64,000 nt of DNA from an uncultured Armatimonadota bacterium (lineage in GTDB: Bacteria; Armatimonadota; Fimbriimonadia; Fimbriimonadales; Fimbriimonadaceae). The stretch is taken from contig CAILEM010000153.1 of NCBI GenBank assembly GCA_903833215.1, positions 62,001 to 126,000 on the forward strand, in the 5' to 3' direction. Shown piece after piece: positions 1 to 7,674 of the stretch. Under the pieces are notes generated by a model, which saw only the letters and a list, made by a program, of their open reading frames with translations, did no database searches and had not been told where the DNA came from. The position numbers and the translations under genes are program-made. The first letter of the stretch is position 1; each line of letters opens with the position of its first letter.

Positions 1-2
1 TT

Positions 3-2624
3 CCCTATCGCGACCAAGAGGCAATGCAGCAGTTTGCTGACTCGGTTTCCGATCCTCATAGCCCAAATTACGGACAATTCATCACGCCTAAGGAGGTTGG
101 CAGTCGCTATGGGCTCGCGAATTCAGCAGTCACCAAAGTTGTCGACTATCTGAAGAGCTACGGAATGAAGATTCGGCTTGTCGGAGATAACCGGCTGGCC
201 ATTCTTGCCGATGCGACGGTGAACCAGGCTCAAGCCGCATTTCATACTTCGATCACCGAATTCTTGCCTTTGAACGGAGCGGATGATCTAACTGCAAAGC
301 GATTTGCCTACGCGACAGCGCCAAGTGTTCCGAACGCGATCAGCCCTTACGTCATCTACATCGGAGGGCTAGAGAATTTCACGCAACCGATCCACCACAC
401 TTCGATTACGGCAGCTCAACTCCGGACTTTGTATTCGTTTGCACCGACCTATGCAAAGGGTAATCGTGGGCAAGGTCGAACCATTGGAATTTCAAACTGG
501 GCTGGATACCGGCTCAATAACCTCGCCCTCGAATACTCCCATTTCGGGTTGCCAACACCTCCCGGAGGGGTTGGCAAAAACATCGTGATTCAGTCGATTA
601 ACAACATGGATGGACGCACGATTTCAGAAGACGCCGAGGGTGACCTGGACATTCAATGTCCACTCGCGATGGCCCCACTCGCGACCTTGATCATCTACGA
701 TGATGCGGGTGACAACGATATGGTTGGGGTGCTCACCCAAGAGGCCAACGACAACAAGGCGGACATCATTTCAGAGAGCTATGGCTGGAGCGGCGGAACG
801 ATGGAACTGTATGCTGCAGCAAACAACCAACACCTCTCAATGACCGCCCAAGGCATAACCTATATGTGTTCCTCCGGCGACACAGGCACATGGGGACTCA
901 TTCAAATGGCGTATCCAGACGATGATCCCGAAGTCCTGACAGTTGGGGGAACCACAGTGACGGTCGACATTTTGGGAAATCGAAAGAGCGAAGTCGGTTG
1001 GACGGGCAGCGGCGGGGGATATTCCATTCGCGCGGACACATTTGACCGATTGCCCGCCTACCAAAAGGGAAAGGGGGTGCCAACGAAGTACGACTACCGA
1101 CTCGTTCCCGACCTGGCGCTCGATGCAGACCCCTACACGGGCTACGAGATTTACTTTAAGGGTGCGCTCTCCATCATCGGAGGAACGAGTTGCTCAAGTC
1201 CAACCATGGCTGGTGCTCTCGCCGCTTGCGAGCAGCAAATTATCGCCGGTGGCGGTCTCAAGAAGAGTCCATCAGGCAAGCAGCGATTCGGGCGGATCCA
1301 AGACCTGCTGTACTCCTTCAACGGAGACCCGACAATCTTCAATGACATCACCTCCGGAACCAACGGTTCGCTTCCCGAAGGGGGCATCTCTGCAGCCGGT
1401 CCAGGTTGGGACACCGTCACTGGTTGGGGCACGATGATCTTCTCCGGGTTCGTTAACAAGATCCTAAAGGTCGCGACGATGTCGAAAGTGGCGCTCTCTG
1501 CCACATCAGTTTTGGGAGGAAATTCGGTCACCGGTACGGTAACTCTTAAGATTCCGTCCCCTTACGGCGGAACCGTGGTGAACCTCAAGACGAGTAACGC
1601 CAATGCGTCGGTCGCAGGTTCGGTCGTTATTCCGGCCGGCTCTTCAACCGCAACCTTCACGGTTCATACCACTCCCTTGGCAACCACCGGCACCACAGTG
1701 GTTACCGCTACAACGAACAACACATCGGCAACAGCATCCCTCACCATCAAGCCGATTGACGTCGCCACCGTCTCGATCACACCGTCCTCAGTGGTCGGAG
1801 GCGTGTTTGCGGTCGGCACCGTGCAATTGAATGGTCCTGCTCCAGTCGCCAATTTCTCCGTCAACCTGACGTCGAGTACCCCTAATGCCACTGTGCCACC
1901 CAAAGTTACGTTCTCCTTGGGGTCCAATGTGAGCGGATTCAAAGTGATCACCAAGGTTGTCGCAAGCACCATAACAGCGACGATCAGCGCCAAGCACGCA
2001 ACCTTGGTGGCCAAGCAGACACTGTCTATTCAGCCCGCAACACTCCAGAGCTTAACCATCTCGCCCAGTTCCGTAGTCGGGGGTGGAAATATATCCCCAA
2101 CAGGAACAGTGACACTCACCGGTCCGGCCCCGGCCGCGGGAGCGACCGTCATGCTGTCGAGTTCTGTAAAGACTGCAGCAACGGTTCCAACTTCCGTTCA
2201 AGTCGCAGGAGGAGCTACTACCGCGACGTTCCCCATCACAACGCTTGCGGTCGGGTCAGATGTTCAAGTGAATATCCAAGGTGTCCTTGGGGCAGTAGCA
2301 CAGCAAGGCTCGTTGACAGTTCGCGCCGTAAGTTTGGCAGCGCTGGATATCCGTCCATCGACCGTTCAAGGTAGTTCCAACACCGTCGTGACGGGAACGA
2401 TTACTCTCGATGGCCCCGCTCCCGCCGGTGGTCTTGTTATCGGCCTAACGAGTTCACAATCAACGGTCGTGACCGTACCATCGACGGTCACCATCCCCGC
2501 TGGGCAAACCTCAGGAACCTTCACCGTTGGTCACTACCCGATGACCGCCCAACTCACGGTCACCATCACAGCCAAGCAGGGAGCCGTGACAAGGACAGCA
2601 ACATTGACGGTGACCACGGGATAG
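3..2624 (+). CDS. Secreted S53 (sedolisin/kumamolisin) serine peptidase with Ig-like repeats, 5' end outside window
   Basis: Acid-type serine-carboxyl endopeptidase, probably exported. The reading frame is open to the window edge (residues PYRDQEA precede the first visible ATG at 24), so the signal peptide and the start of the propeptide are missing. Residues 1-110, counted from that ATG, match the pro-kumamolisin activation domain (SPNYGQF). The peptidase domain runs from about 130 to 480. It has the catalytic Glu205/Asp209 pair (AEGDLDIQ), the SSGDTG region that supplies the oxyanion Asp, the catalytic Ser389 in GGTSCSSP, and a C-terminal calcium-site stretch ending GWDTVTGWGT. From about 490 to the end there are four Ig-like/invasin-like repeats of about 90 residues with the pattern SVxGG..TGTVTL..PAP..VxLxSS. 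They are probably for adhesion or spacing. A hairpin follows the stop codon. The family call is secure; the substrate is unknown. Confidence 0.93.
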   Translation, partial: PYRDQEAMQQFADSVSDPHSPNYGQFITPKEVGSRYGLANSAVTKVVDYLKSYGMKIRLVGDNRLAILADATVNQAQAAFHTSITEFLPLNGADDLTAKRFAYATAPSVPNAISPYVIYIGGLENFTQPIHHTSITAAQLRTLYSFAPTYAKGNRGQGRTIGISNWAGYRLNNLALEYSHFGLPTPPGGVGKNIVIQSINNMDGRTISEDAEGDLDIQCPLAMAPLATLIIYDDAGDNDMVGVLTQEANDNKADIISESYGWSGGTMELYAAANNQHLSMTAQGITYMCSSGDTGTWGLIQMAYPDDDPEVLTVGGTTVTVDILGNRKSEVGWTGSGGGYSIRADTFDRLPAYQKGKGVPTKYDYRLVPDLALDADPYTGYEIYFKGALSIIGGTSCSSPTMAGALAACEQQIIAGGGLKKSPSGKQRFGRIQDLLYSFNGDPTIFNDITSGTNGSLPEGGISAAGPGWDTVTGWGTMIFSGFVNKILKVATMSKVALSATSVLGGNSVTGTVTLKIPSPYGGTVVNLKTSNANASVAGSVVIPAGSSTATFTVHTTPLATTGTTVVTATTNNTSATASLTIKPIDVATVSITPSSVVGGVFAVGTVQLNGPAPVANFSVNLTSSTPNATVPPKVTFSLGSNVSGFKVITKVVASTITATISAKHATLVAKQTLSIQPATLQSLTISPSSVVGGGNISPTGTVTLTGPAPAAGATVMLSSSVKTAATVPTSVQVAGGATTATFPITTLAVGSDVQVNIQGVLGAVAQQGSLTVRAVSLAALDIRPSTVQGSSNTVVTGTITLDGPAPAGGLVIGLTSSQSTVVTVPSTVTIPAGQTSGTFTVGHYPMTAQLTVTITAKQGAVTRTATLTVTTG

Positions 2625-2643
2625 CGGGTTCCAGACCACAATG

Positions 2644-2682
2644 ATGCCTCACGCCTGAGCGAATAGCGAAGCCGTGAGGCAT
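2644..2682 (+). terminator. Hairpin after the sedolisin gene
   Basis: A 10-bp perfect stem, ATGCCTCACG / CGTGAGGCAT, with a 19-nt loop begins 20 nt after the peptidase stop codon. The tail is only weakly T-rich (TTTC). It overlaps an early in-frame ATG at 2674 of the next frame, which argues for the later start at 2773. Confidence 0.55.
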
Positions 2683-2772
2683 TTCACCCAAGGCCTAGGT
2701 AGCGACCGGCTAGTGTCAAGGGGATTCGACGTGCGTGGTGTCGCAAGCCCATTGCGAAGTCATACTAGATTT

Positions 2773-3198
2773 ATGCGATGGCGCCAGATTTGGTGCGGGT
2801 TACTGATGCTGGTGGCAGCGGGTCTCTGCTACTTGGACTTGGTCGTGCTCAAGGTTCGGAACGAGAAGATGGTGCGCCTCACCAGTTCTGACCTTATTCG
2901 GTATCCCATTTTCGCGTTTGCTTTCGCCGTGTTGGTGTGTGCGGGGGTTGCTGGGTGGTCTTGGGATGGCATTCTCGGGGACAAGCGGCAGTCGCTCTTG
3001 AGGATGTTCCGATATCTCTTTGTCGGCGGGACATTCTTCATGCTGATCCCAATCTGTGCTGCAACGGTTCTTGGTGAATCGGAGAATTGGGTGTTTACAT
3101 GTCGCCTCATCCTCACGATGCTCACCACAGTTTTCGGCCTGTGGAAGAATTCGCAGCATCAAAAGTCTGGGGTTGACCCCCAGAATTATTCCCAGTGA
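2773..3198 (+). CDS. Hypothetical four-helix membrane protein
   Basis: A protein of 141 residues with no recognised family. Four hydrophobic stretches are visible: WCGLLMLVAAGLCYLDLVVL, the YPIFAFAFAVLVCAGVAGW region, YLFVGGTFFMLIPICAATVL, and ILTMLTTVFGLW. The tail is short and polar. The start at 2773 (MRWRQIW) is preferred over 2674 because 2674 lies inside the preceding terminator-like hairpin and the extra residues are not membrane-like. The opposite strand is also open here, but its product is not hydrophobic or family-like. It lies between the sedolisin gene and a convergent hypothetical gene. The function is unknown. Confidence 0.5.
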   Translation: MRWRQIWCGLLMLVAAGLCYLDLVVLKVRNEKMVRLTSSDLIRYPIFAFAFAVLVCAGVAGWSWDGILGDKRQSLLRMFRYLFVGGTFFMLIPICAATVLGESENWVFTCRLILTMLTTVFGLWKNSQHQKSGVDPQNYSQ

Positions 3199-3233
3199 AT
3201 TCTGGCTCCAAGTCTCGAGGAGGCAGAGGGCAC

Positions 3234-3731
3234 TTACCCTTTTGAATGGTCGGAAAACGGGTGTTCCATGAAAACCCCTCGCCGTCCGTATGCCTGCTCG
3301 AACAAACGTAGCTCTGGCGTGAAGGCTTCGGGCCTGATGTGCCAGAGTCCTTTCCGTCTCGATTTCGTGAGTCCCCTGGGCAAGGCGAGTAAGCCCATGC
3401 CGTGGTCGAGTTTGGTGTACAGGACCGATGGCACCGACAACTCCGCACTACAGTGCGTTCCCGCTTCTGGCATGTGGCTGGTCGTTAACATGAGACTTTC
3501 CGATGTGGCGTTCCCCACCCAAGTAATGAGTTGAACGTGAGTGCCTATGCACCGATGGTAGCAAATGTCCAATCCCGTAAGGCCGTCAGAAAAGGATGAT
3601 TTTGCCCAGGCAAGCTCATTGCCTCTCCACGCAAAGAGTAGGTAGCGAGTGGGTTGCACAAAGTCAACTTGCCCAGTGAGAGCAGTTCCCGAAGGGCGAA
3701 CACTAAACTCCAAATCGAACTCGACTCTCAC
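3234..3731 (-). CDS. Hypothetical protein
   Basis: A protein of 165 residues starting at GTG 3731 (MRVEFDLEFSVRPSG). It has no recognised family, signal peptide or membrane segment. The composition is protein-like, with mixed hydrophobic and charged residues and several Trp, Cys and His. The overlapping plus-strand frame is shorter and less convincing. Its neighbours are a membrane protein ending 35 nt away and the decayed nucleotidyltransferase pair. It may be a lineage-specific gene or a chance frame. Confidence 0.35.
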   Translation of the reverse strand: MRVEFDLEFSVRPSGTALTGQVDFVQPTRYLLFAWRGNELAWAKSSFSDGLTGLDICYHRCIGTHVQLITWVGNATSESLMLTTSHMPEAGTHCSAELSVPSVLYTKLDHGMGLLALPRGLTKSRRKGLWHIRPEAFTPELRLFEQAYGRRGVFMEHPFSDHSKG

Positions 3732-3801
3732 TCGTCGAGCCTACCTTCATTGAAAACACGGGGCTTGAATTCGCCAACCAAACCCGTTGGCGCAAGATCA
3801 A

Positions 3802-4259
3802 ATGGTGCAGCGAACGGATTTAATGGATACGAGTCGGGAGATGCATCGTCTGCGAATTAAGCTGCTTCGCGAGAAGGGTCCTGAATGGCGAATCCGTAAG
3901 ACCTTCGAACTTTGCGAGGAGCTTCGATTACTCAGGCTTGCCTCGAAGAACTGGAGTCCGCCAAAACCGTTAGCCTGTTGGAAACGGTTATTGAGGTGAC
4001 TGGCTTCCTAACCCAAGCCAAGGTCGAATTTTTGGTCGGTGGCTCCCTCGCCAGTTCACTTTGGGGTCAAGAGCGTACAACTCGCGATGCGGATATTGCA
4101 GCGCTGATCTCCGAGTCTCAACTCGACACCCTGGAGCAACTCGTGAAGTGGCCACATGTGATGGATGCGAGAGACATGCGAGGAAGCCTGACCTCTGGTC
4201 GTGACTTTGCTGCTGGACAGATCCTTCACGGTGAGACAATTATCGTGAGATTGGCTTAG
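3802..4259 (+). pseudogene. Decayed two-gene remnant: small helical protein plus truncated AbiEii-like nucleotidyltransferase
   Basis: The first frame, from ATG 3802, gives MVQRTDLMDTSREM..RIKLLREKGPEWRIRKTFELCEEL. This resembles the short helical protein that often precedes a small nucleotidyltransferase gene. The homologous part then seems to continue in another frame (ITQACLEELESAKTVSLLETV), and that frame runs into FLVGGSLASSLWGQERTTRDADIAAL. The latter is the nucleotidyltransferase signature GG-SxxxxxG-xRxTxDxD. The product stops after about 85 residues of the domain (HGETIIVRLA), well short of the roughly 150-200 residues usual for the family. A frameshift plus truncation is the simplest reading. 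Its stop overlaps the stop of the VOC gene on the other strand. Confidence 0.5.
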
Positions 4260-4636
4260 GCTGGCAAAGTGAGGAACCAACTGACTCCAAATCGATCGGT
4301 GACCATCGAGAACAGTCCACCAAAAGCAGGACCCAGGTCACAATGAACCGAGCCACCTTCCGCAAGAGCTTTATGATATCGGTCGATTTCATCTCTGTCT
4401 TCGCAGAGGATGTGTAAAGCGATTCGACCGAGATCTGTCGAGGGGCCGTCGGCGACCATCAATCGGAAATCCCCCCCATTTAGATCTGCGTGGAAAATCG
4501 CGTCCTTCGGCAGATCAATACCGTCTCGGTCCCCAACCAGAACGACTTCACTTTCGCCACCAAAAAGGGCCTGATAAAACGCCAGAGCTTCTCTTGCATT
4601 TCCGCCGAACGTGATATGAGGGTTCATGAATTTCAT
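4256..4636 (-). CDS. VOC superfamily (PhnB-like glyoxalase fold) protein
   Basis: A protein of 126 residues with the PhnB-type opening MNPHITFGGNAREALAFYQ, the FHADLNGGDFRLMVAD strand, and the end GGLFSMVTDRFGVSWFL. These are typical of the 3-demethylubiquinone-methyltransferase-like branch of the vicinal oxygen chelate fold. Such proteins usually bind a divalent metal or a small hydrophobic compound; the substrate cannot be told from sequence. It lies downstream of, and on the same strand as, the TetR gene, with about 105 nt between them. It could be co-expressed with that gene. Confidence 0.85.
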   Translation of the reverse strand: MKFMNPHITFGGNAREALAFYQALFGGESEVVLVGDRDGIDLPKDAIFHADLNGGDFRLMVADGPSTDLGRIALHILCEDRDEIDRYHKALAEGGSVHCDLGPAFGGLFSMVTDRFGVSWFLTLPA

Positions 4637-4741
4637 GTCGATGACTCACCATAACAGACATGCTTCTGAACATTGAAGGTCGCCTCTAGTCGATCTAGGA
4701 ATGCCAGAAAATGGAAGAGGATTGCCCTCCCCACCTCCAAA

Positions 4742-5359
4742 CTAGGTATCAAGAAGCACCTGAACGATAGCATCGCGCAACCATTCCTCGTAACGATCCG
4801 CTGTCCAGCCACCCACTTCCACCAAATTGATGTAAATGTCACGGGCGGTGAGTGTCCATAGGACCCGCCTTGCTTCTTCGACAGTGAGGCTTTGTCGGAG
4901 CAGATTTGACTCAGAGAGCGCCTCGATCCTTGCCTTCTGCAACTCGAATCTTTTGTCTTCAAACTCGGTTTCGAGCGAGCGCAGGGTTGCAGAGTAAATT
5001 CCCATTCCCCGGAGTGCCCCCAGCTGTCGCGACTCCGTTTCGTATATGGTCCGCGCGACCCTGGCGGTTTTCATGAGTTGTTGGAGCGGATCGATTTCTT
5101 TCTGGAGTTCGCGCACCAGAGACAGATAGTCATCACTAAAAATTGCCCGAATCATGAGCTCGCGTAGGATGCCGGTCTTTGACTTATACAGGGCATAAAT
5201 CGTTGATTCGGAAACTTCGGCCTTTTCCGCGATGCAAGCAATCGTGACGTCGTCAATCCCATTTTCTGCAAATAGAGTCCGAGCCGAATCCAATATCCGT
5301 AATTGGGCAGCTAATGCGTTCTCACGCCGCTTGCTGGTGTCGTAACTTCGCGTGCTCAT
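4742..5359 (-). CDS. TetR family transcriptional regulator
   Basis: A protein of 205 residues. The N-terminal helix-turn-helix domain spans about residues 15-62 and contains ILDSARTLFAENGIDDVTI and VSESTIYALYKSKTGIL. The C-terminal all-helical part is the ligand-binding and dimerisation domain. The ATG at 5359 (MSTRSYD) is chosen over the TTG two codons upstream. It is divergent from the DUF4287/DoxX pair across 57 bp, so it probably represses that pair, itself, or both. The ligand is unknown. Confidence 0.9.
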   Translation of the reverse strand: MSTRSYDTSKRRENALAAQLRILDSARTLFAENGIDDVTIACIAEKAEVSESTIYALYKSKTGILRELMIRAIFSDDYLSLVRELQKEIDPLQQLMKTARVARTIYETESRQLGALRGMGIYSATLRSLETEFEDKRFELQKARIEALSESNLLRQSLTVEEARRVLWTLTARDIYINLVEVGGWTADRYEEWLRDAIVQVLLDT

Positions 5360-5416
5360 ATTCAATATGGTAAACTATATCCAAATCTCATCCGGGACGG
5401 ATTGGAGGATTGTCGC
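5360..5416. promoter_or_regulatory. Divergent promoter region between TetR gene and DUF4287/DoxX pair
   Basis: These 57 bp must hold both promoters and probably the TetR operator. An imperfect inverted repeat is visible, CCAAATC ... GATTGG (about 5380-5405), along with an AT-rich stretch around ATATGGTAAACTATAT. GGAGG at 5404-5408 is the ribosome binding site for the gene starting at 5417. The operator assignment is inference. Confidence 0.4.
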
Positions 5417-5638
5417 ATGAGCTTTGAAGCATATCTGAATAACATCAAGCAAAAAACGGGGAAAACCCCGGAGGACTTTCGGGATGCCGCAGCCGCTGCT
5501 GGCCTCCTTCAACCAGGAACGACGGCAACCCAAATCATTGAGTGGCTCGCCAAAGATTACGATCTCGGACGAGGGCATGCGATGTGCATCTACACCGTGT
5601 TCAAGCATGAAAGCTGGATCGCAGCCAAGCCTAAATGA
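5417..5638 (+). CDS. DUF4287 domain protein
   Basis: A protein of 73 residues (MSFEAYLNNIKQKTGKTPEDF ... DYDLGRGHAMCIYTVFK). The pattern KTGKTPEDF followed by WL...YdLGRGHAMA(I) is the DUF4287 signature. The molecular function of this family is not established. The ATG at 5417 is preceded by GGAGG with good spacing. The last bases overlap the DoxX start (ATGA), so the two are translationally coupled. It is divergent from the TetR gene. Confidence 0.88.
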   Translation: MSFEAYLNNIKQKTGKTPEDFRDAAAAAGLLQPGTTATQIIEWLAKDYDLGRGHAMCIYTVFKHESWIAAKPK

Positions 5639-6033
5639 AAACTAGAGTCGTTTCGGGATGGTTTTTGACCGGGCTCGTATCGGTATTTTTGGCATTTGAT
5701 GCCTTCGGAAAAATCGCTAAGATCCCGCAAGTTCTGCGCGCAACGGAAGAATTGGGGTTTGCTCGGGAAGCAACCTTAACCCTTGGCGTCTTGCTACTTG
5801 TCGGATTGATCTTGCACCTCATCCCACGCACCGCTATGTTGGGGGCGATTTACTTGACCGGCTATCTGGGCGGAGCCGTTGCGATTCACCTTCGAGCGGG
5901 ATCGCCCCTCTTTTCGCATCTCCTCTTCCCCGTTTACATCGGCGCTATGATGTGGGGCGGCTTTCTGTTGCGAACCCCAACGGCCCCCACTGCCCTTTGG
6001 GGACTATCGCGCTCAACGGAATCCTCAGGCTAA
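5635..6033 (+). CDS. DoxX family membrane protein
   Basis: A protein of 132 residues with four membrane helices (WFLTGLVSVFLAFDAFGKI; TLTLGVLLLVGLILHLI; MLGAIYLTGYLGGAVAIHL; FPVYIGAMMWGGFLL). The K near the end of helix 1 and the GGAVAIHLRAG loop are typical of DoxX/DoxX-like proteins. The family has been linked to membrane redox and stress functions, but no reaction can be assigned here. Coupled by ATGA overlap to the DUF4287 gene and probably controlled by the divergent TetR regulator. Confidence 0.87.
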   Translation: MKTRVVSGWFLTGLVSVFLAFDAFGKIAKIPQVLRATEELGFAREATLTLGVLLLVGLILHLIPRTAMLGAIYLTGYLGGAVAIHLRAGSPLFSHLLFPVYIGAMMWGGFLLRTPTAPTALWGLSRSTESSG

Positions 6034-6059
6034 AGACATCCTTTCAATCCGAGTGGAAC

Positions 6060-6680
6060 TCAAAGCTTCTTGACCGGTTGCCGCAGAATCGTTCTTAACT
6101 TATCAGGGGCGACTTTGCGAAAGTCGCTCAAGTAGATCTCATGGTGTTCGCCAGTCATCGTGAACCCCGCGTCGGGGATTGTTCTTTCATGGATCTCTTT
6201 CAGAACCGGTCCCTCATCATCAAAGGAGCCGATGTGAAGCGTCTGGACGCACAACCCTTCGTCAAGCGAGGTAAACCGCACGTTCGCTGTGGTTTGCTTG
6301 CCGGTCTTTGATTCCACTTTGTGCAATGCCTTAGCGAAATGCTCGTCGGTCAACCAATAAGGCACCATCAGCAGAAGCGTCCAGGACCATTTGGACTTCT
6401 CTCGTCGAACGAATGCGTCCATATTCTCCGCTCGCCAGAGAGCTTCCAAAGGAGGAACCACGTAGTCTCTATCTAGCACGTCTTTGCTAAAGAATTTCAG
6501 GGCGTAGGCAATTGGATACAACTGCTCGATAGCTTGCGCGAATGCTGGAGACGTGTTCGGATCACCCGTTCCATCTACCATCAGGTAGCGCATTTTGGGG
6601 ATCGTCACGAATTCGAATTTGCGGTGCTTTGCGGCATAGCTAGGTAGGGTCTTCTTGAAATCAACCTTTGATTCGCCCAT
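6060..6680 (-). CDS. GyrI-like small-molecule-binding domain protein
   Basis: A protein of 206 residues. It shows the features of the stand-alone GyrI-like/SOUL-type family: an N-terminal KTLPSYAAKHRKFEFVTIPKMRYLMVDGTGDPN strand region, FVRREKSKWSWTLLLMVP, and a C-terminal HHEIYLSDFRKVAPDKLRTILRQPV. These proteins bind small hydrophobic or cationic ligands; some hydrolyse cyclopropanoid compounds, which cannot be judged here. No DNA-binding domain is present. It is transcribed alone, facing the DoxX gene. Confidence 0.87.
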   Translation of the reverse strand: MGESKVDFKKTLPSYAAKHRKFEFVTIPKMRYLMVDGTGDPNTSPAFAQAIEQLYPIAYALKFFSKDVLDRDYVVPPLEALWRAENMDAFVRREKSKWSWTLLLMVPYWLTDEHFAKALHKVESKTGKQTTANVRFTSLDEGLCVQTLHIGSFDDEGPVLKEIHERTIPDAGFTMTGEHHEIYLSDFRKVAPDKLRTILRQPVKKL

Positions 6681-6760
6681 GGATGAATTCTACCGAGCGT
6701 AATCCTGCATCGGTGGGCTTCCACCAGGCTTTGAGGCTGGGTTATGAGATCGCGATTCTT

Positions 6761-7627
6761 CTAGGTCTGACTGAGAAAGCTGAAGTTTGTTTTGCAGGTA
6801 CTCGTGTCCATCGCATCACCATTTGAGCAGACCAAGAGTTGCCCATTACGACAAAAGGTGAAGTCGGTGGAATCTGTCACCAATGCCCTGACCTTCTCTT
6901 CTCCTGTCGCAACGTCGAGCGCGCTGAAGTGGTAATCGCAAACGCCTTTAAGCCTACGCCAGATCGAAAGGACGGCTTGATCTGCCTCCGAATATCCAAG
7001 CTGCAGACAGTGGGAATCGGCCTCTTGCCGACGCCAAATTTCGGTTCCAGTCTCCACGTTCAAGCAACGGGTGGCTCCGCCAGCCTGTGAGAAGATCACG
7101 AACCCGGGGGCAAACGTCATACTTAGCACCGCGAACGTTTCGGTTGGGATCTTGATGACCTTCTCACTCCCGATGCGGACCAGTTCGCAGTGCTTTTTGT
7201 TTTCCTGCAAGCGAAGGGGTTGGTAGGGACTCACACAGATGTCGCGTACCCCGCGAAGACTGAGGATCGTTCGCCCATCCACACGGTCAAGATATTGCAT
7301 CGGGCCGTCGTCAAACGCGCACCAGATGCCTGTGTCATCGTCGGCGATCCTGACCACCTGACACTTTTTGAGATCGCGGCGATTCCAAATGAGACTCCCG
7401 TCGGCACGGTTGTACGCCGAGACACCGTACCGTTGGTAGGCAGCGCAATAAATGATCTGCCCGTCATTGGATTGAGCGACCCGCTCCCCGCCAAAGTCGA
7501 AGTTGGCAGCCATCGTGGCAGCACTACTCTGGGTGTTTAGGTCCCAGACATGAAGGATGTCTTGGAATTCGGCTGCCAGAACGAAGTCTGGCGACTTACT
7601 CGAAGCCATCGAACGAATTGGGTTCAT
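6761..7627 (-). CDS. PQQ/WD40-like beta-propeller protein
   Basis: A protein of 288 residues with repeated propeller-blade motifs (ADGSLIWNRR, VETGTEIWRRQ, LDVATGEEKVR) of the PQQ-like/quinoprotein type. No catalytic residues were identified and there is no signal peptide, so a cytoplasmic sensing or scaffold role is possible. The frame is open further upstream into the preceding halogenase gene. The ATG at 7627 is preferred because residues before it are not propeller-like. It lies 47 nt after the stop of halogenase-like gene 1 and is the last gene of the operon. Confidence 0.6.
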   Translation of the reverse strand: MNPIRSMASSKSPDFVLAAEFQDILHVWDLNTQSSAATMAANFDFGGERVAQSNDGQIIYCAAYQRYGVSAYNRADGSLIWNRRDLKKCQVVRIADDDTGIWCAFDDGPMQYLDRVDGRTILSLRGVRDICVSPYQPLRLQENKKHCELVRIGSEKVIKIPTETFAVLSMTFAPGFVIFSQAGGATRCLNVETGTEIWRRQEADSHCLQLGYSEADQAVLSIWRRLKGVCDYHFSALDVATGEEKVRALVTDSTDFTFCRNGQLLVCSNGDAMDTSTCKTNFSFLSQT

Positions 7628-7674
7628 AAACTTTGATGGATCGAATAAGCCGCCATGCCTAAGCCCTAACCGGT

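Noticed and set aside
2800-3162. Minus-strand frame of 120 codons overlapping the membrane protein
   Set aside because: The plus-strand product has four clean membrane helices; the minus-strand product is His/Arg/Pro-rich with no pattern.
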